A stretch of 64,000 bases of DNA from an uncultured Allobosea sp. Lineage in GTDB: Bacteria > Pseudomonadota > Alphaproteobacteria > Rhizobiales > Beijerinckiaceae. Location: the NCBI RefSeq assembly GCF_945957345.1, contig NZ_CAMFKW010000027.1:1-64000 (forward strand), written 5' to 3'. Position 1 is the stretch's first letter. Every line of letters starts with the position of its first letter. The translations under genes were made by a program, and so were the position numbers. The notes beneath the pieces were generated by a model that worked only from the letters and a program-made list of their open reading frames with translations, searched no databases and had not been told where the DNA came from. This document shows, piece by piece, positions 10,118 through 17,853 of the stretch.

Positions 10118-10729
10118 CTACCGGAACCACACGCCCTTCACCGGCGCGAAGGAATAGCGATGCTCGGGGCAGGGGCCGTGCGCGGCGATCGCCTTGCGAT
10201 GCTGCGGCGTCCCGTAGCCAACATGGCCGGAAAAACCATAAGTCGGGTAGAGCTTGCACAGCCGCGCCATCATCCGGTCGCGGGTCACCTTGGCGACGAT
10301 GGAGGCCGCTGCGATCGAGGCGACCTGGCCGTCGCCCTGGACGATCGCCTCGCAGGAGCAGGCGAATTGCGGCGGGTCGTTACCGTCGACCAGGATATGG
10401 AGCGGTGCCAGCGGCAGGCCAGCAACCGCCCGGCGCATCGCCAGCAGCGTCGCCTGGCGGATATTGATGGTGTCGATCTCGATCGCCGTCACGCTGGCGA
10501 CGGAGACCGCAAGCGCCTGCTCCATGATCTCGCCGAAGAGCTCCTCGCGGATCGCGGCCGGCAGCTTCTTCGAATCGTCGAGGCCGGCAGGCACGCGCTC
10601 AGGGTCGAGGACCACCGCCGCGGCCACTACCGGCCCGGCGAGCGGCCCGCGCCCGACCTCGTCGATGCCGGCCAGCGGCCACAGGCCGTTGGCGATGGAG
10701 GATGTCTCGCGGTGGAAGTGAGCGGGCAT
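10118..10729 (-). CDS. rnhB: Ribonuclease HII
   Basis: Cleaves RNA in RNA-DNA hybrids, including single ribonucleotides in DNA. 203 residues, normal length. Catalytic D23-E24 lie in [22 protein letters not shown]. The LDDSKKL motif follows near residue 50, the third acidic residue is in ILVDGNDPP, and the conserved [13 protein letters not shown] follows near 145. Intergenic repeats R1 and R2 flank the gene on either side. Confidence 0.96.
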   Translation of the reverse strand: MPAHFHRETSSIANGLWPLAGIDEVGRGPLAGPVVAAAVVLDPERVPAGLDDSKKLPAAIREELFGEIMEQALAVSVASVTAIEIDTINIRQATLLAMRRAVAGLPLAPLHILVDGNDPPQFACSCEAIVQGDGQVASIAAASIVAKVTRDRMMARLCKLYPTYGFSGHVGYGTPQHRKAIAAHGPCPEHRYSFAPVKGVWFR

Positions 10730-10802
10730 GGCGGGGTTATGCAGCAGGGCGCGACGCAGGGCCAGAGCGGTCTTCTGCTCGTCGCACGCGATAGCGCTTG
10801 AA

Positions 10803-10894
10803 CGTCATGGTCGGGCCTGTCCCGACCATCCACGTCTTCCTTCGTGCAATGCGGTCCCAAGACGTGGATGCTCGCCACAAGGGCGAGCATGACG
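10803..10894 (+). repeat. Dispersed palindromic repeat, copy R2
   Basis: The best-formed copy, 92 bp. The outer stem is CGTCATG (10803-10809) with CATGACG (10888-10894). Arm 1 is GGTCGGG-CCTGT-CCCGACC. Arm 2 is an 11-bp perfect stem, ATCCACGTCTT (10828-10838) with AAGACGTGGAT (10859-10869). Arm 3 is GCTCGCC-ACAA-GGGCGAGC. It lies between rnhB and the radical SAM gene. Confidence 0.85.
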
Positions 10895-10913
10895 ACGAGG
10901 GCCACGCAACTCC

Positions 10914-12107
10914 TCAAAACAGGCTCAACTGCGCCTTCTCCTTCTCCGGCTTCACGAAAAGATCGGTCCGCAGGCGGCGCCGCGTCGTGTTGAAGCCGAT
11001 GCGCTCGGCTGCCATCTCGAAGCGCCGCCCGATCATCCAGGCATAGGGGCCGGAGCCGACCATGCGCTGGCCCCATTGCGAATCGTAGTCCTTGCCGCCC
11101 CGCGTCGACCGGATCAGCGACATCACATGCCGGAGCTTGTCCGGATGATGCGTCAGCAGCCATTCCTGCACGATGTCTCGGACTTCGAGCGGCAACCGGA
11201 GCAGGACATAGCCGGCTTCCTGCGCCCCCGCGGCTTTCGCGGCATCGAGGATGCGTTCGATCTCGTGCTCGTTGATAGCCGGGATGATCGGCGCCACCAG
11301 CACCGTGACCGGGATGCCGGCCTCCGAAAGTTTGCGGATCGTCTCCAGCCGCTTCGGTGGCGAGGCAGCGCGTGGCTCCATCCCGCGCGCGGTCTTGGGA
11401 TCGAGCGTCGTCACCGAGAGCGCGACCTTGACCAGCCCCTTCTCCGCCATCGGCGCGAGGATATCGATGTCGCGCTGCACCAGCGCCGATTTTGTGACGA
11501 TGCCGACAGGATGGTTGAACTTCGCCAGCACCTCCAGGATCTGGCGCATGATCCGGAGCTTCTTCTCGATCGGCTGGTAGGCGTCGGTATTGGTGCCGAT
11601 TGCGATCGTGCGCGGCTGGTAGGACGGAGAGGAGAGTTCCTTCTCCAGCAGCGCCGCCGCATCGGGTTTGGCCGTCAGCTTGCTCTCGAAATCGAGGCCG
11701 GGAGACAGGCCGAGATAGGCATGGGTCGGCCGCGCGAAGCAGTAGACGCAGCCATGCTCGCAGCCGCGATAGGGATTGATCGAGCGGTCGAAGGAGATGT
11801 CGGGCGAGTCGTTGCGCGTGATGATGGTGCGCGCCTTCTCATAGGCGAGCTCGGTCGAGAACGGCGGCAATTCCTCGAGCGAGCCCCAGCCGTCATCCTC
11901 AACGACACGCTGCTCGGCTTCGTAGCGCCCGCCCGGATTGATCGTGGCGCCTCGCCCGCGCCGCCTGTCGGGATCGATGCGGTGCCCGGCATAGGCCATC
12001 GGATCGGCCGGGGCGACGACCGGCGCGGAGACGCTCGGCTCCCTGTCCAGCCGCCGCAAGGGCTGTGCCGTTGGGTAGGGCCGTGAAGTAGGTCTGGCCT
12101 GGGGCAT
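10914..12107 (-). CDS. PA0069/Rv2578c-family radical SAM protein (SplB-like)
   Basis: 397 residues. The radical SAM cluster motif is C-x3-C-x2-C in RGCEHGCVYCFARPTHAYLG (about residue 115). It is followed by DTNAYQP-type and TKSALVQRDIDIL strands typical of COG1533, the family related to spore photoproduct lyase. The reaction is not known for this subgroup. A LexA-type GAAC-N7-GAAC site lies 57-71 bp upstream of the start, suggesting an SOS link. The divergent neighbour is a small glycosyltransferase-like gene. Confidence 0.85.
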   Translation of the reverse strand: MPQARPTSRPYPTAQPLRRLDREPSVSAPVVAPADPMAYAGHRIDPDRRRGRGATINPGGRYEAEQRVVEDDGWGSLEELPPFSTELAYEKARTIITRNDSPDISFDRSINPYRGCEHGCVYCFARPTHAYLGLSPGLDFESKLTAKPDAAALLEKELSSPSYQPRTIAIGTNTDAYQPIEKKLRIMRQILEVLAKFNHPVGIVTKSALVQRDIDILAPMAEKGLVKVALSVTTLDPKTARGMEPRAASPPKRLETIRKLSEAGIPVTVLVAPIIPAINEHEIERILDAAKAAGAQEAGYVLLRLPLEVRDIVQEWLLTHHPDKLRHVMSLIRSTRGGKDYDSQWGQRMVGSGPYAWMIGRRFEMAAERIGFNTTRRRLRTDLFVKPEKEKAQLSLF

Positions 12108-12163
12108 GGCTTTCGAACCGGGTCGCGCGCCGGGAATCGACGCTCTCTGGTCTCATGTAGAGT

Positions 12164-12178
12164 GAACATAACAAGAAC
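12164..12178. promoter_or_regulatory. Candidate LexA (SOS) box
   Basis: GAAC-ATAACAA-GAAC on the plus strand (GTTC-N7-GTTC on the minus strand) matches the direct-repeat LexA motif of alphaproteobacteria. It sits in the 125-bp divergent gap, 57 bp from the radical SAM start and 55 bp from the GT-like start, so it could control either gene. Confidence 0.55.
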
Positions 12179-12232
12179 AAAAGGCAAGTGGCGGGATTGT
12201 GACATGCTGCGTTGCGGCATAGGATTTCGCTC

Positions 12233-12718
12233 ATGCTCACAGCCGTGATCCGCAGCGATGGTTCCCAGCAGGCTCTCGCCGCGACCCTGGCCGTGCTGAT
12301 TCCGGCGGTGGCGGAAGGCTTTCTCGGCCACGCGGTGCTCGTCGACACGGCGGGCTCGCCTGAGACAGAGCGGGCGGCCGACGCGACGGGCGCCCGTTAT
12401 CTGCGCGCGAGCCATGAGCAGGCCTGGCAGGACGCGGCAGCGAAAGCTCGCGGCGATCGCCTCGTCCTGTTCGACGCCGGCGACGTTCCGCAGGCCCATT
12501 GGGTCCAGGCGGTGGAGCGCCATCTGCTGCTCGCGGCGAGCAAGCCAGCGCTGATTCCCTCACGCGGGGCCGCCGCGTCGCTGCGTGAGCGAATCGCGTT
12601 TTCCGTCGGAAGCCGCGGGCTCGCGGCAGGGCTGGTCATGCCCAAGGCGATGGCGCTGGCCGGCCGTCTCGACCAGGCTCCGGTGCGGTTGTCGGTCCTG
12701 CGGGAACGGGCGGGCTAA
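12233..12718 (+). CDS. Small GT2-like glycosyltransferase family protein
   Basis: 161 residues from the ATG at 12233, with AGGA about 9 nt upstream. MLTAVIRSDGSQQALAATLAVLIPAVAEGFLGHAVLVDTAGSPETERAADATGARYL resembles the N-terminal nucleotide-binding half of family 2 glycosyltransferases, with LVLFDAGDVPQ in the acidic-motif position. It is much shorter than a full GT2 enzyme. It may be inactive or a specialised alphaproteobacterial subfamily. Acceptor unknown. Confidence 0.55.
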   Translation: MLTAVIRSDGSQQALAATLAVLIPAVAEGFLGHAVLVDTAGSPETERAADATGARYLRASHEQAWQDAAAKARGDRLVLFDAGDVPQAHWVQAVERHLLLAASKPALIPSRGAAASLRERIAFSVGSRGLAAGLVMPKAMALAGRLDQAPVRLSVLRERAG

Positions 12719-13179
12719 GCTGCTTCATTCCGATATTCGCTATGCCGGCTACGCATGGCTGGACGGATTTTGATCGGGAACTTGTGCATTGCAGCATAAG
12801 TTCATATGTTGACGGTCGCCTGAAGCACCTCCCTCAGACATCGAAAGGAGAGACCCATGCTGGAACGGCACGATTCCTGTTCTGCGCTCGAAGCGGAGCG
12901 CGACGAGGATAAGCGCGAGGAACAGCAGGAGGACGAGGATACGTTCTCGCCTCGCGTTCATCAGGAAGGATTCTGGAGCTAGGCGGCGGACTGGAAGCCG
13001 CGAAGGCTTCAAGGATCATCCGATGCTGAGCAAAGGGGCCTGATCGCCGAAGCGGTGGTCCGGCAGCTCCATGACAACAAGGCGGAGGGCTGAACGCAGC
13101 CCTCCGCACGGAATTCCGGGGCGTCGCAGGCCCTGCTACAAGACCTTCAGTTCCAGCGAACCCGAGGGCCTTCCCGCCG
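12719..13179. other. Intergenic region, mostly without recognised genes
   Basis: A 461-bp gap. The only coding candidate is the 41-codon acidic frame at 12857-12982 with a strong ribosome binding site. The opposite strand over the same bases can be read as a single-helix hydrophobic peptide (start 12961) but has no ribosome binding site. No repeat copy or RNA gene was recognised here. Confidence 0.5.
12857..12982 (+). CDS. Small acidic hypothetical protein (41 aa)
   Basis: Begins MLERHDSCSALEAERDED and is rich in Glu/Asp/Gln over residues 12-29. It has a strong Shine-Dalgarno AAAGGAGA 7 nt before the ATG and ends in a TAG. No family is recognised. A strong ribosome binding site in an otherwise empty gap argues for translation; the skewed composition argues for caution. 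Confidence 0.35.
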   Translation: MLERHDSCSALEAERDEDKREEQQEDEDTFSPRVHQEGFWS

Positions 13180-13698
13180 ATGATCGGCATCACCTTGTGC
13201 ACGAGATCAGAGGCGCCCCCATTCTGGCAATGGGTCGACAGGGCGTCCGCCTTGGAGGCGTCGTCCTCGATCCGGGCCTTGGGCTATCCGCCTCATCTCA
13301 CTCTGGCGCGCTATGCCGGGAACTCCCCCGATGGGTTGAGCGGGGCGCTTGCGATTGTCGCGGAGGAGAGGCCGATCGCGCTGACCTTCGACCGAATCGG
13401 CCTGTTCGATGTCGATCCGCTGGTCTTATGGCTGTCACCGCGGAGCGACCGGCACCTGATCGATCTGCACGCCCGAATCCATGAGATCGTCGGCCCCGCG
13501 CTCTGCGATCCCTATTACCGGCCTGGGCAATGGACCCCGCATCTGACGCTCGCGACCGCTGTTCCCATGGAACGGCGCGAGAATGCCGTCGCCCTAACGG
13601 CTGAGAGCGTCGCGCCGTTCGAACTTGTCTTTGACAGGGTCGAGAGCGTTGCCTGGCCGCCGCTGCAGGTGCTGGAGACGGTGCAGCTCTGCAGCTGA
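13180..13698 (+). CDS. 2H phosphoesterase superfamily (LigT / 2'-5' RNA ligase-like) protein
   Basis: 172 residues with two HxT motifs at the expected spacing: PHLTLARY (about residue 39) and PHLTLATA (about residue 120). These define the 2H phosphoesterase fold used by LigT and cyclic nucleotide phosphodiesterases. The N-terminal half reads ITLCTRSEAPPFWQWVDRASALE. The substrate cannot be told from the sequence; tRNA 2',3'-cyclic ends or small cyclic phosphates are family possibilities. Confidence 0.75.
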   Translation: MIGITLCTRSEAPPFWQWVDRASALEASSSIRALGYPPHLTLARYAGNSPDGLSGALAIVAEERPIALTFDRIGLFDVDPLVLWLSPRSDRHLIDLHARIHEIVGPALCDPYYRPGQWTPHLTLATAVPMERRENAVALTAESVAPFELVFDRVESVAWPPLQVLETVQLCS

Positions 13699-13726
13699 GC
13701 GCGCCTCGCCTCGCGGGGCGCCCCGA

Positions 13727-14608
13727 CTACACCGGATTGCGGAACGTATCGCAGCTTTGCATCGAGCCGGACTGGAAGCCGGTGGTGAACCACTTCATGC
13801 GCTGCGCCGAGGAGCCGTGCGTGAAGGAATCCGGCACGACAACGCCCTGCGCCGCCTTCTGCAGCTTGTCGTCGCCGATGGCGGAAGCGGTGCGCATCGC
13901 CTGGTCGATATCGCCTTGGTCGAGGCGGCCCATCGCCTGGATGTTATGGGCCCAGACCCCGGCGAAGCAGTCCGCCTGCAATTCGATCCTGACCGAGATC
14001 GCGTTCGCATCGCGCTCGGAGGAGCGCTCGCGCAATTGGTTGGCCTTGGGCAGGATGCCGATCAGGTTCTGGACGTGGTGGCCGACTTCGTGGCCGACGA
14101 CATAGGCATAGGCGAAATCGCCGCCGCCGCCGAGTTTGCGCTGCATCTCCTGGAAGAAGGACGTGTCGAGATAGACCTTCCTGTCGACCGGGCAATAGAA
14201 TGGCCCCATCGCGGACTGCGCCGTGCCGCAGCCCGAACGGTCGACACCGGAGAACAGCACGAGCCGCGGCGGCTGGTAGCGGGTATTGGCCTGCTGCGGC
14301 AGGATCTTCGACCAGATGTCCTCGTTCTGCGCCAGCACGGCCGAGACGAAGCGGCCCATCTGGTCCTGCGGCGGGCCGGAGGATTGGCGTGTCTCCTGCG
14401 TCTGTTCGCGCCCGCCGATGCCGCCGATCAGTTCGGCGCCGCCGATGAGCAGGCGCGGGTCGATGCCCAGTGCCCAGCCGAGCAGGCCGAGCACCACCAT
14501 CGTGCCGATGCCGACGCCGCCGCGCCCGCCGGGCATGCCGGCGAAGCCGCCGCCACTGCCGCGCCGGTCCTCGAGATTATCGGACTGGCGGTAATCTTCC
14601 CATTGCAT
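13727..14608 (-). CDS. Neutral zinc metallopeptidase, YpfJ family
   Basis: 293 residues from MQWEDYRQSDNLEDRR, the conserved N-terminus of the family. A Gly-rich linker and one membrane helix (GTMVVLGLLGWALGIDPRLLI, about 35-55) precede the peptidase domain. The zinc motif is HEVGH at 173-177 (VVGHEVGHHVQNLIG). ELQADCFAGVWAH supplies the downstream acidic ligand region. It is likely an inner-membrane-anchored, outward-facing peptidase. Its substrates are unknown. Confidence 0.9.
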   Translation of the reverse strand: MQWEDYRQSDNLEDRRGSGGGFAGMPGGRGGVGIGTMVVLGLLGWALGIDPRLLIGGAELIGGIGGREQTQETRQSSGPPQDQMGRFVSAVLAQNEDIWSKILPQQANTRYQPPRLVLFSGVDRSGCGTAQSAMGPFYCPVDRKVYLDTSFFQEMQRKLGGGGDFAYAYVVGHEVGHHVQNLIGILPKANQLRERSSERDANAISVRIELQADCFAGVWAHNIQAMGRLDQGDIDQAMRTASAIGDDKLQKAAQGVVVPDSFTHGSSAQRMKWFTTGFQSGSMQSCDTFRNPV

Positions 14609-14717
14609 GAAGGCATCCCCGGCGAAGCTCCCCCGCAATCTCGCCGGGAGATGCGGGGAACTCAAGTCGTCTTTGCAGGCCGCTCCTGAACGCGGGGTGA
14701 GCGTGGCGGTTCCCGCG

Positions 14718-15542
14718 TCAGGACTTCGGGTCGAGCGCTGCCTTCAGCGACCGCAGGTCGCGCCAGGCGAGGCGCTTGTCGAGGGGGCGGCGCAGCAGAT
14801 AGGCCGGGTGCAGGGTCGCGATCGCCTGGATGCGCCGCGCGCCGGTGTCGTATTCTACCCATTTGCCGCGCGAGCGCAGGATGCCGGTGAAGCCGAGCAG
14901 GCCCTGCGCCGAGGGCCCGCCGACGCAGACCAGGATGTCGGGATCGGCGAGCTCGATCTGGCGCTGGATGAAGGGCAGGCAGATCGCGACCTCCTGCGGG
15001 GTCGGCGTGCGGTTGCCGGGTGGCCGCCAGGGCAGAAGGTTGGCGATATAGACGTCCTCTTTCCGGCTCAGCCCGATCGCGGCCAGCATGCGGTCGAGCA
15101 ATTGCCCGGAACGTCCGACGAAGGGCAGGCCGATCCGGTCCTCGTCGGCGCCCGGCGCCTCGCCGACCATCATCACGCGGCCTTCCGGATTGCCGTCGGC
15201 GAAGACGAGGTTCTTGGCGGTGGCCTTGAGCGCGCAGCCTTCGAAACCGGCGAGCGCCGTCCTCAATTCATCGAGCGTGCGGGCCTCGCGGGCGAGAGCC
15301 TTGGCGCTGAGCGTCGCGTCGTCCGGGGCTGTGGCGGCCGCCGCCATCGGTCGTGCCGGCGGCGTAGGGCGGCCGGGCAGGGGGCGCAGGCGCGGCTGTC
15401 CGTTGTTGCCGGCGGGCGCCGGATCGGCGAAATGGTTACGCGGCGTCTCGTCGAGCGCTTCGGTCACGCCCATCTCGGCGTACCAGCTCAGCAACTCATA
15501 GGGATCGGGCGCGTCGGGGCCGACTGTATCGGACAGGCTCAT
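14718..15542 (-). CDS. Uracil-DNA glycosylase, family 4-like
   Basis: Excises uracil from DNA. 274 residues: a Pro/Ala-rich N-terminal 90, then the UDG domain with [20 protein letters not shown] (about 128-145), [23 protein letters not shown] and [12 protein letters not shown]. Of the four Fe-S cysteines of canonical family 4 enzymes, C103 and C188 remain. The second position of the CxxC pair is lysine (CALK), and the cysteine normally before RPPGNR is W172. A 4Fe-4S cluster is therefore doubtful. The start is the first Met of a conserved-looking [21 protein letters not shown]. Confidence 0.85.
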   Translation of the reverse strand: MSLSDTVGPDAPDPYELLSWYAEMGVTEALDETPRNHFADPAPAGNNGQPRLRPLPGRPTPPARPMAAAATAPDDATLSAKALAREARTLDELRTALAGFEGCALKATAKNLVFADGNPEGRVMMVGEAPGADEDRIGLPFVGRSGQLLDRMLAAIGLSRKEDVYIANLLPWRPPGNRTPTPQEVAICLPFIQRQIELADPDILVCVGGPSAQGLLGFTGILRSRGKWVEYDTGARRIQAIATLHPAYLLRRPLDKRLAWRDLRSLKAALDPKS

Positions 15543-15661
15543 CGGCGCATCCTATACCCTGCAGGGGCTCTTCGCGAGCCAACGCAGTTGCAAAATGGAA
15601 CGGGCGCTTGGATAGAGGGGTTCCAGACTGAACGAAAGCCGGCATTGAACGAACCGGCGAA

Positions 15662-15681
15662 ATAGTTCATATATAAACTAT
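15662..15681. promoter_or_regulatory. AT-rich near-perfect palindrome before the ETF-QO gene
   Basis: ATAGTTCATATATAAACTAT is symmetric at 18 of 20 positions and stands out in GC-rich surroundings. It ends 32 bp before the ETF-QO start. It could be an operator or part of the promoter. The 5' flank continues with GAAC-rich sequence but no LexA spacing. Confidence 0.4.
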
Positions 15682-15713
15682 CATGCGGCGCGGTTGCTGA
15701 GGCGGAGGGCAGG

Positions 15714-17393
15714 ATGGATCTCAAGGAAGCGCAGAGCGAACCGCGCGAGAGCATGGACTATGACGTCGTCATCGTCGGTGCCGGCCCCGCAGGCCTGGCC
15801 GCCGCGATCCGGCTGAAACAGCTCGACGAGAACATTTCCGTCGTCGTGGTCGAGAAGGGCGCCGAGGTCGGGGCCCACATCCTCTCGGGCGCGGTCATCG
15901 ATCCGATCGGCCTCGACCGTTTGGTGCCGGACTGGCGCGACGATCCCGAGCGCCCCCTGACCACCGAGGTCAAGGAGGACATCTTCTATTTCCTGACGCA
16001 GCCGAACGGCATCCGCCTGCCGAACTTCGGCATGCCGTCCTTGATGAACAATCACGGCAATTTCGTCGGCTCGCTCGGGCTGGTCGCGAAATTCCTGGCG
16101 GCGCGGGCCGAGGCGCTCGGCGTCGAGATCTATCCGGGTTTTGCCGCCGCCGAGCTGCTCTTCAACGATGACGGCTCGGTTGCCGGCATCGCGACCGGCG
16201 ACATGGGCATCGCCAAGGACGGCACGGTTTCCGAGCGCTTCACCCGCGGCATGGAGCTGCGCGGCCGCTATACGCTGCTGGGCGAGGGCGCGCGCGGCTC
16301 GCTCTCCAAGATCGCGATCAAGCGCTTCGCCTTGGATGAGGGGCGCGAGCCTCAGAAATACGGCATCGGCCTGAAGGAGCTCTGGCAGGTCAAGCCGGAG
16401 AAATTCCACAAGGGCCGCGTCCAGCACTCATTCGGCTGGCCGCTTGATAACGGCACAGGCGGCGGCTCCTTCCTCTATCATTTCGACGACAACCTGGTCT
16501 CGGTCGGCTTCGTCGTGCATCTGAACTACCAGAACCCGACGCTTTCGCCTTTCGACGAGTTCCAGCGCTTCAAGACGCATCCGCTGATCCGCGACACCTT
16601 CGAGGGCGCCAAGCGCATCGCCTATGGCTCGCGCGCCATCACCGAGGGCGGCTGGCAGTCGGTGCCGAAGCTGACCTTCCCGGGCGGCGCGCTGATCGGC
16701 TGCGCGGCGGGCTTCGTCAACGTTCCCCGCATCAAGGGCAGCCACAACGCCATCCTGTCGGGCATGCTCGCGGCTGAGAAGCTGGTGCCGGCGCTGCAGG
16801 CCGGGCGTCAGCATGACGAGGTCGTCGAGATCGAGAATAGCTGGCGCGACAGTGCGATCGGCAAGGATCTGAAGCGCGTCCGCAACGTCAAGCCGCTCTG
16901 GTCGAAATTCGGTACACTGGCGGGCGTCGTGCTCGGCGCCGTCGACATGTGGTCGAATCAGCTCTTCGGCTGGTCGCCCTTCGGCACGCTCAAGCACGGC
17001 AAGCCGGATTTCGCGACGCTGAAGCCGCTCGCCGATGTCACTCCGATCACCTATCCGAAACCGGACGGCAAGATCTCCTTCGACAAGCTCTCCTCGGTCT
17101 TCCTGTCCTCGACCAATCACGAGGAAGACCAGCCGGCCCATCTGAAGCTGGCCGACCCGTCGGTCCCGATCACGCGGAACCTGCCGCTCTACGGCGAGCC
17201 GGCGCGGCTCTACTGCCCGGCGGGCGTCTACGAGGTCGTCTATGAGAACGCGGAGACCAGGACCAATCCGCGCTTCGTGATCAACGCGCAGAACTGCGTC
17301 CACTGCAAGACCTGCGACATCAAGGACCCCGCCCAGAACATCACCTGGACGGTGCCGGAAGGCGGCGGCGGACCTGGCTACGCGAATATGTGA
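15714..17393 (+). CDS. Electron transfer flavoprotein-ubiquinone oxidoreductase
   Basis: Passes electrons from ETF (fatty acid and amino acid oxidation) to ubiquinone at the inner membrane. 559 residues, normal length. FAD-binding DYDVVIVGAGPAGLAAAIRL lies at about 12-31. The ubiquinone-binding and membrane-association region follows in the middle. The C-terminal 4Fe-4S ligands are NCVHCKTCDIKDP (near 530) plus an upstream Cys in LYCPAGVYE. The ETF subunits are not in the window. A bidirectional terminator follows. Confidence 0.96.
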   Translation: MDLKEAQSEPRESMDYDVVIVGAGPAGLAAAIRLKQLDENISVVVVEKGAEVGAHILSGAVIDPIGLDRLVPDWRDDPERPLTTEVKEDIFYFLTQPNGIRLPNFGMPSLMNNHGNFVGSLGLVAKFLAARAEALGVEIYPGFAAAELLFNDDGSVAGIATGDMGIAKDGTVSERFTRGMELRGRYTLLGEGARGSLSKIAIKRFALDEGREPQKYGIGLKELWQVKPEKFHKGRVQHSFGWPLDNGTGGGSFLYHFDDNLVSVGFVVHLNYQNPTLSPFDEFQRFKTHPLIRDTFEGAKRIAYGSRAITEGGWQSVPKLTFPGGALIGCAAGFVNVPRIKGSHNAILSGMLAAEKLVPALQAGRQHDEVVEIENSWRDSAIGKDLKRVRNVKPLWSKFGTLAGVVLGAVDMWSNQLFGWSPFGTLKHGKPDFATLKPLADVTPITYPKPDGKISFDKLSSVFLSSTNHEEDQPAHLKLADPSVPITRNLPLYGEPARLYCPAGVYEVVYENAETRTNPRFVINAQNCVHCKTCDIKDPAQNITWTVPEGGGGPGYANM

Positions 17394-17421
17394 TCGCCTG
17401 CGATTCGCGGTCCCGTGAGTC

Positions 17422-17451
17422 AAAAAAGGGCGCGCCGGCAGGCGCGCCCTT
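17422..17451. terminator. Bidirectional terminator after the ETF-QO gene
   Basis: A perfect 9-bp GC stem, GGGCGCGCC-GGCA-GGCGCGCCC (17428-17449), is preceded by six A and followed by TT. It can end the ETF-QO transcript and, on the other strand, the small lipoprotein transcript. Confidence 0.8.
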
Positions 17452-17471
17452 TGTCGTCAAACCGGGTCAAA

Positions 17472-17582
17472 TCAGCCCTTGCGGACGATCTTGGCGACCG
17501 GCTTGGTCTCGTCCTTGGCGCAGCCGGCGACGAAGCCGCCGAGGAGCGCAACGGCGGCAATGCTCAGAATGATCTTCTTCAT
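17472..17582 (-). CDS. Small putative lipoprotein (36 aa)
   Basis: MKKIILSIAAVALLGGFVAG followed by CAKDETKPVAKIVRKG. The hydrophobic signal region ends in a lipobox (FVAGC), after which only 16 hydrophilic residues remain. This is the layout of entericidin-like or other tiny lipoproteins. It is convergent with the ETF-QO gene, with a shared terminator between them. No family is assigned, and the ribosome binding site is weak. Confidence 0.6.
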   Translation of the reverse strand: MKKIILSIAAVALLGGFVAGCAKDETKPVAKIVRKG

Positions 17583-17853
17583 TGGAATGATCCCAGTAGA
17601 ATCGCTGCGAGGACCGCAAGCGGATAAAATATAGGCCCGATATCCCTACGAGATGATTTCTGTTTCCGGGGCTCGGCCTCTTCGTCAGCGGGATTCCAGC
17701 GACTGTTGCGCGGCTGCTACGAAAGCGGCGCATTGCGTCGGGGGCCGGCTTGCCCGGCCGCCCGGAAACCGCCATCTTGGCAGCCTACGCGAAGCGATCA
17801 CGGTCCGCTGGAAGAGTGCGCCCCGAGATGGTGAGGCCGCGGACCGAAGGAGA

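Noticed and set aside
10627-11163. 178-codon minus-strand frame across repeat R2
   Set aside because: Overlaps rnhB and the radical SAM gene in another frame and includes the repeat translation.
12749-13012. Minus-strand small hydrophobic protein in the 12.7-13.2 kb gap
   Set aside because: The hydrophobic helix mirrors the acidic codons on the other strand. No ribosome binding site is seen, whereas the plus strand has a strong one.
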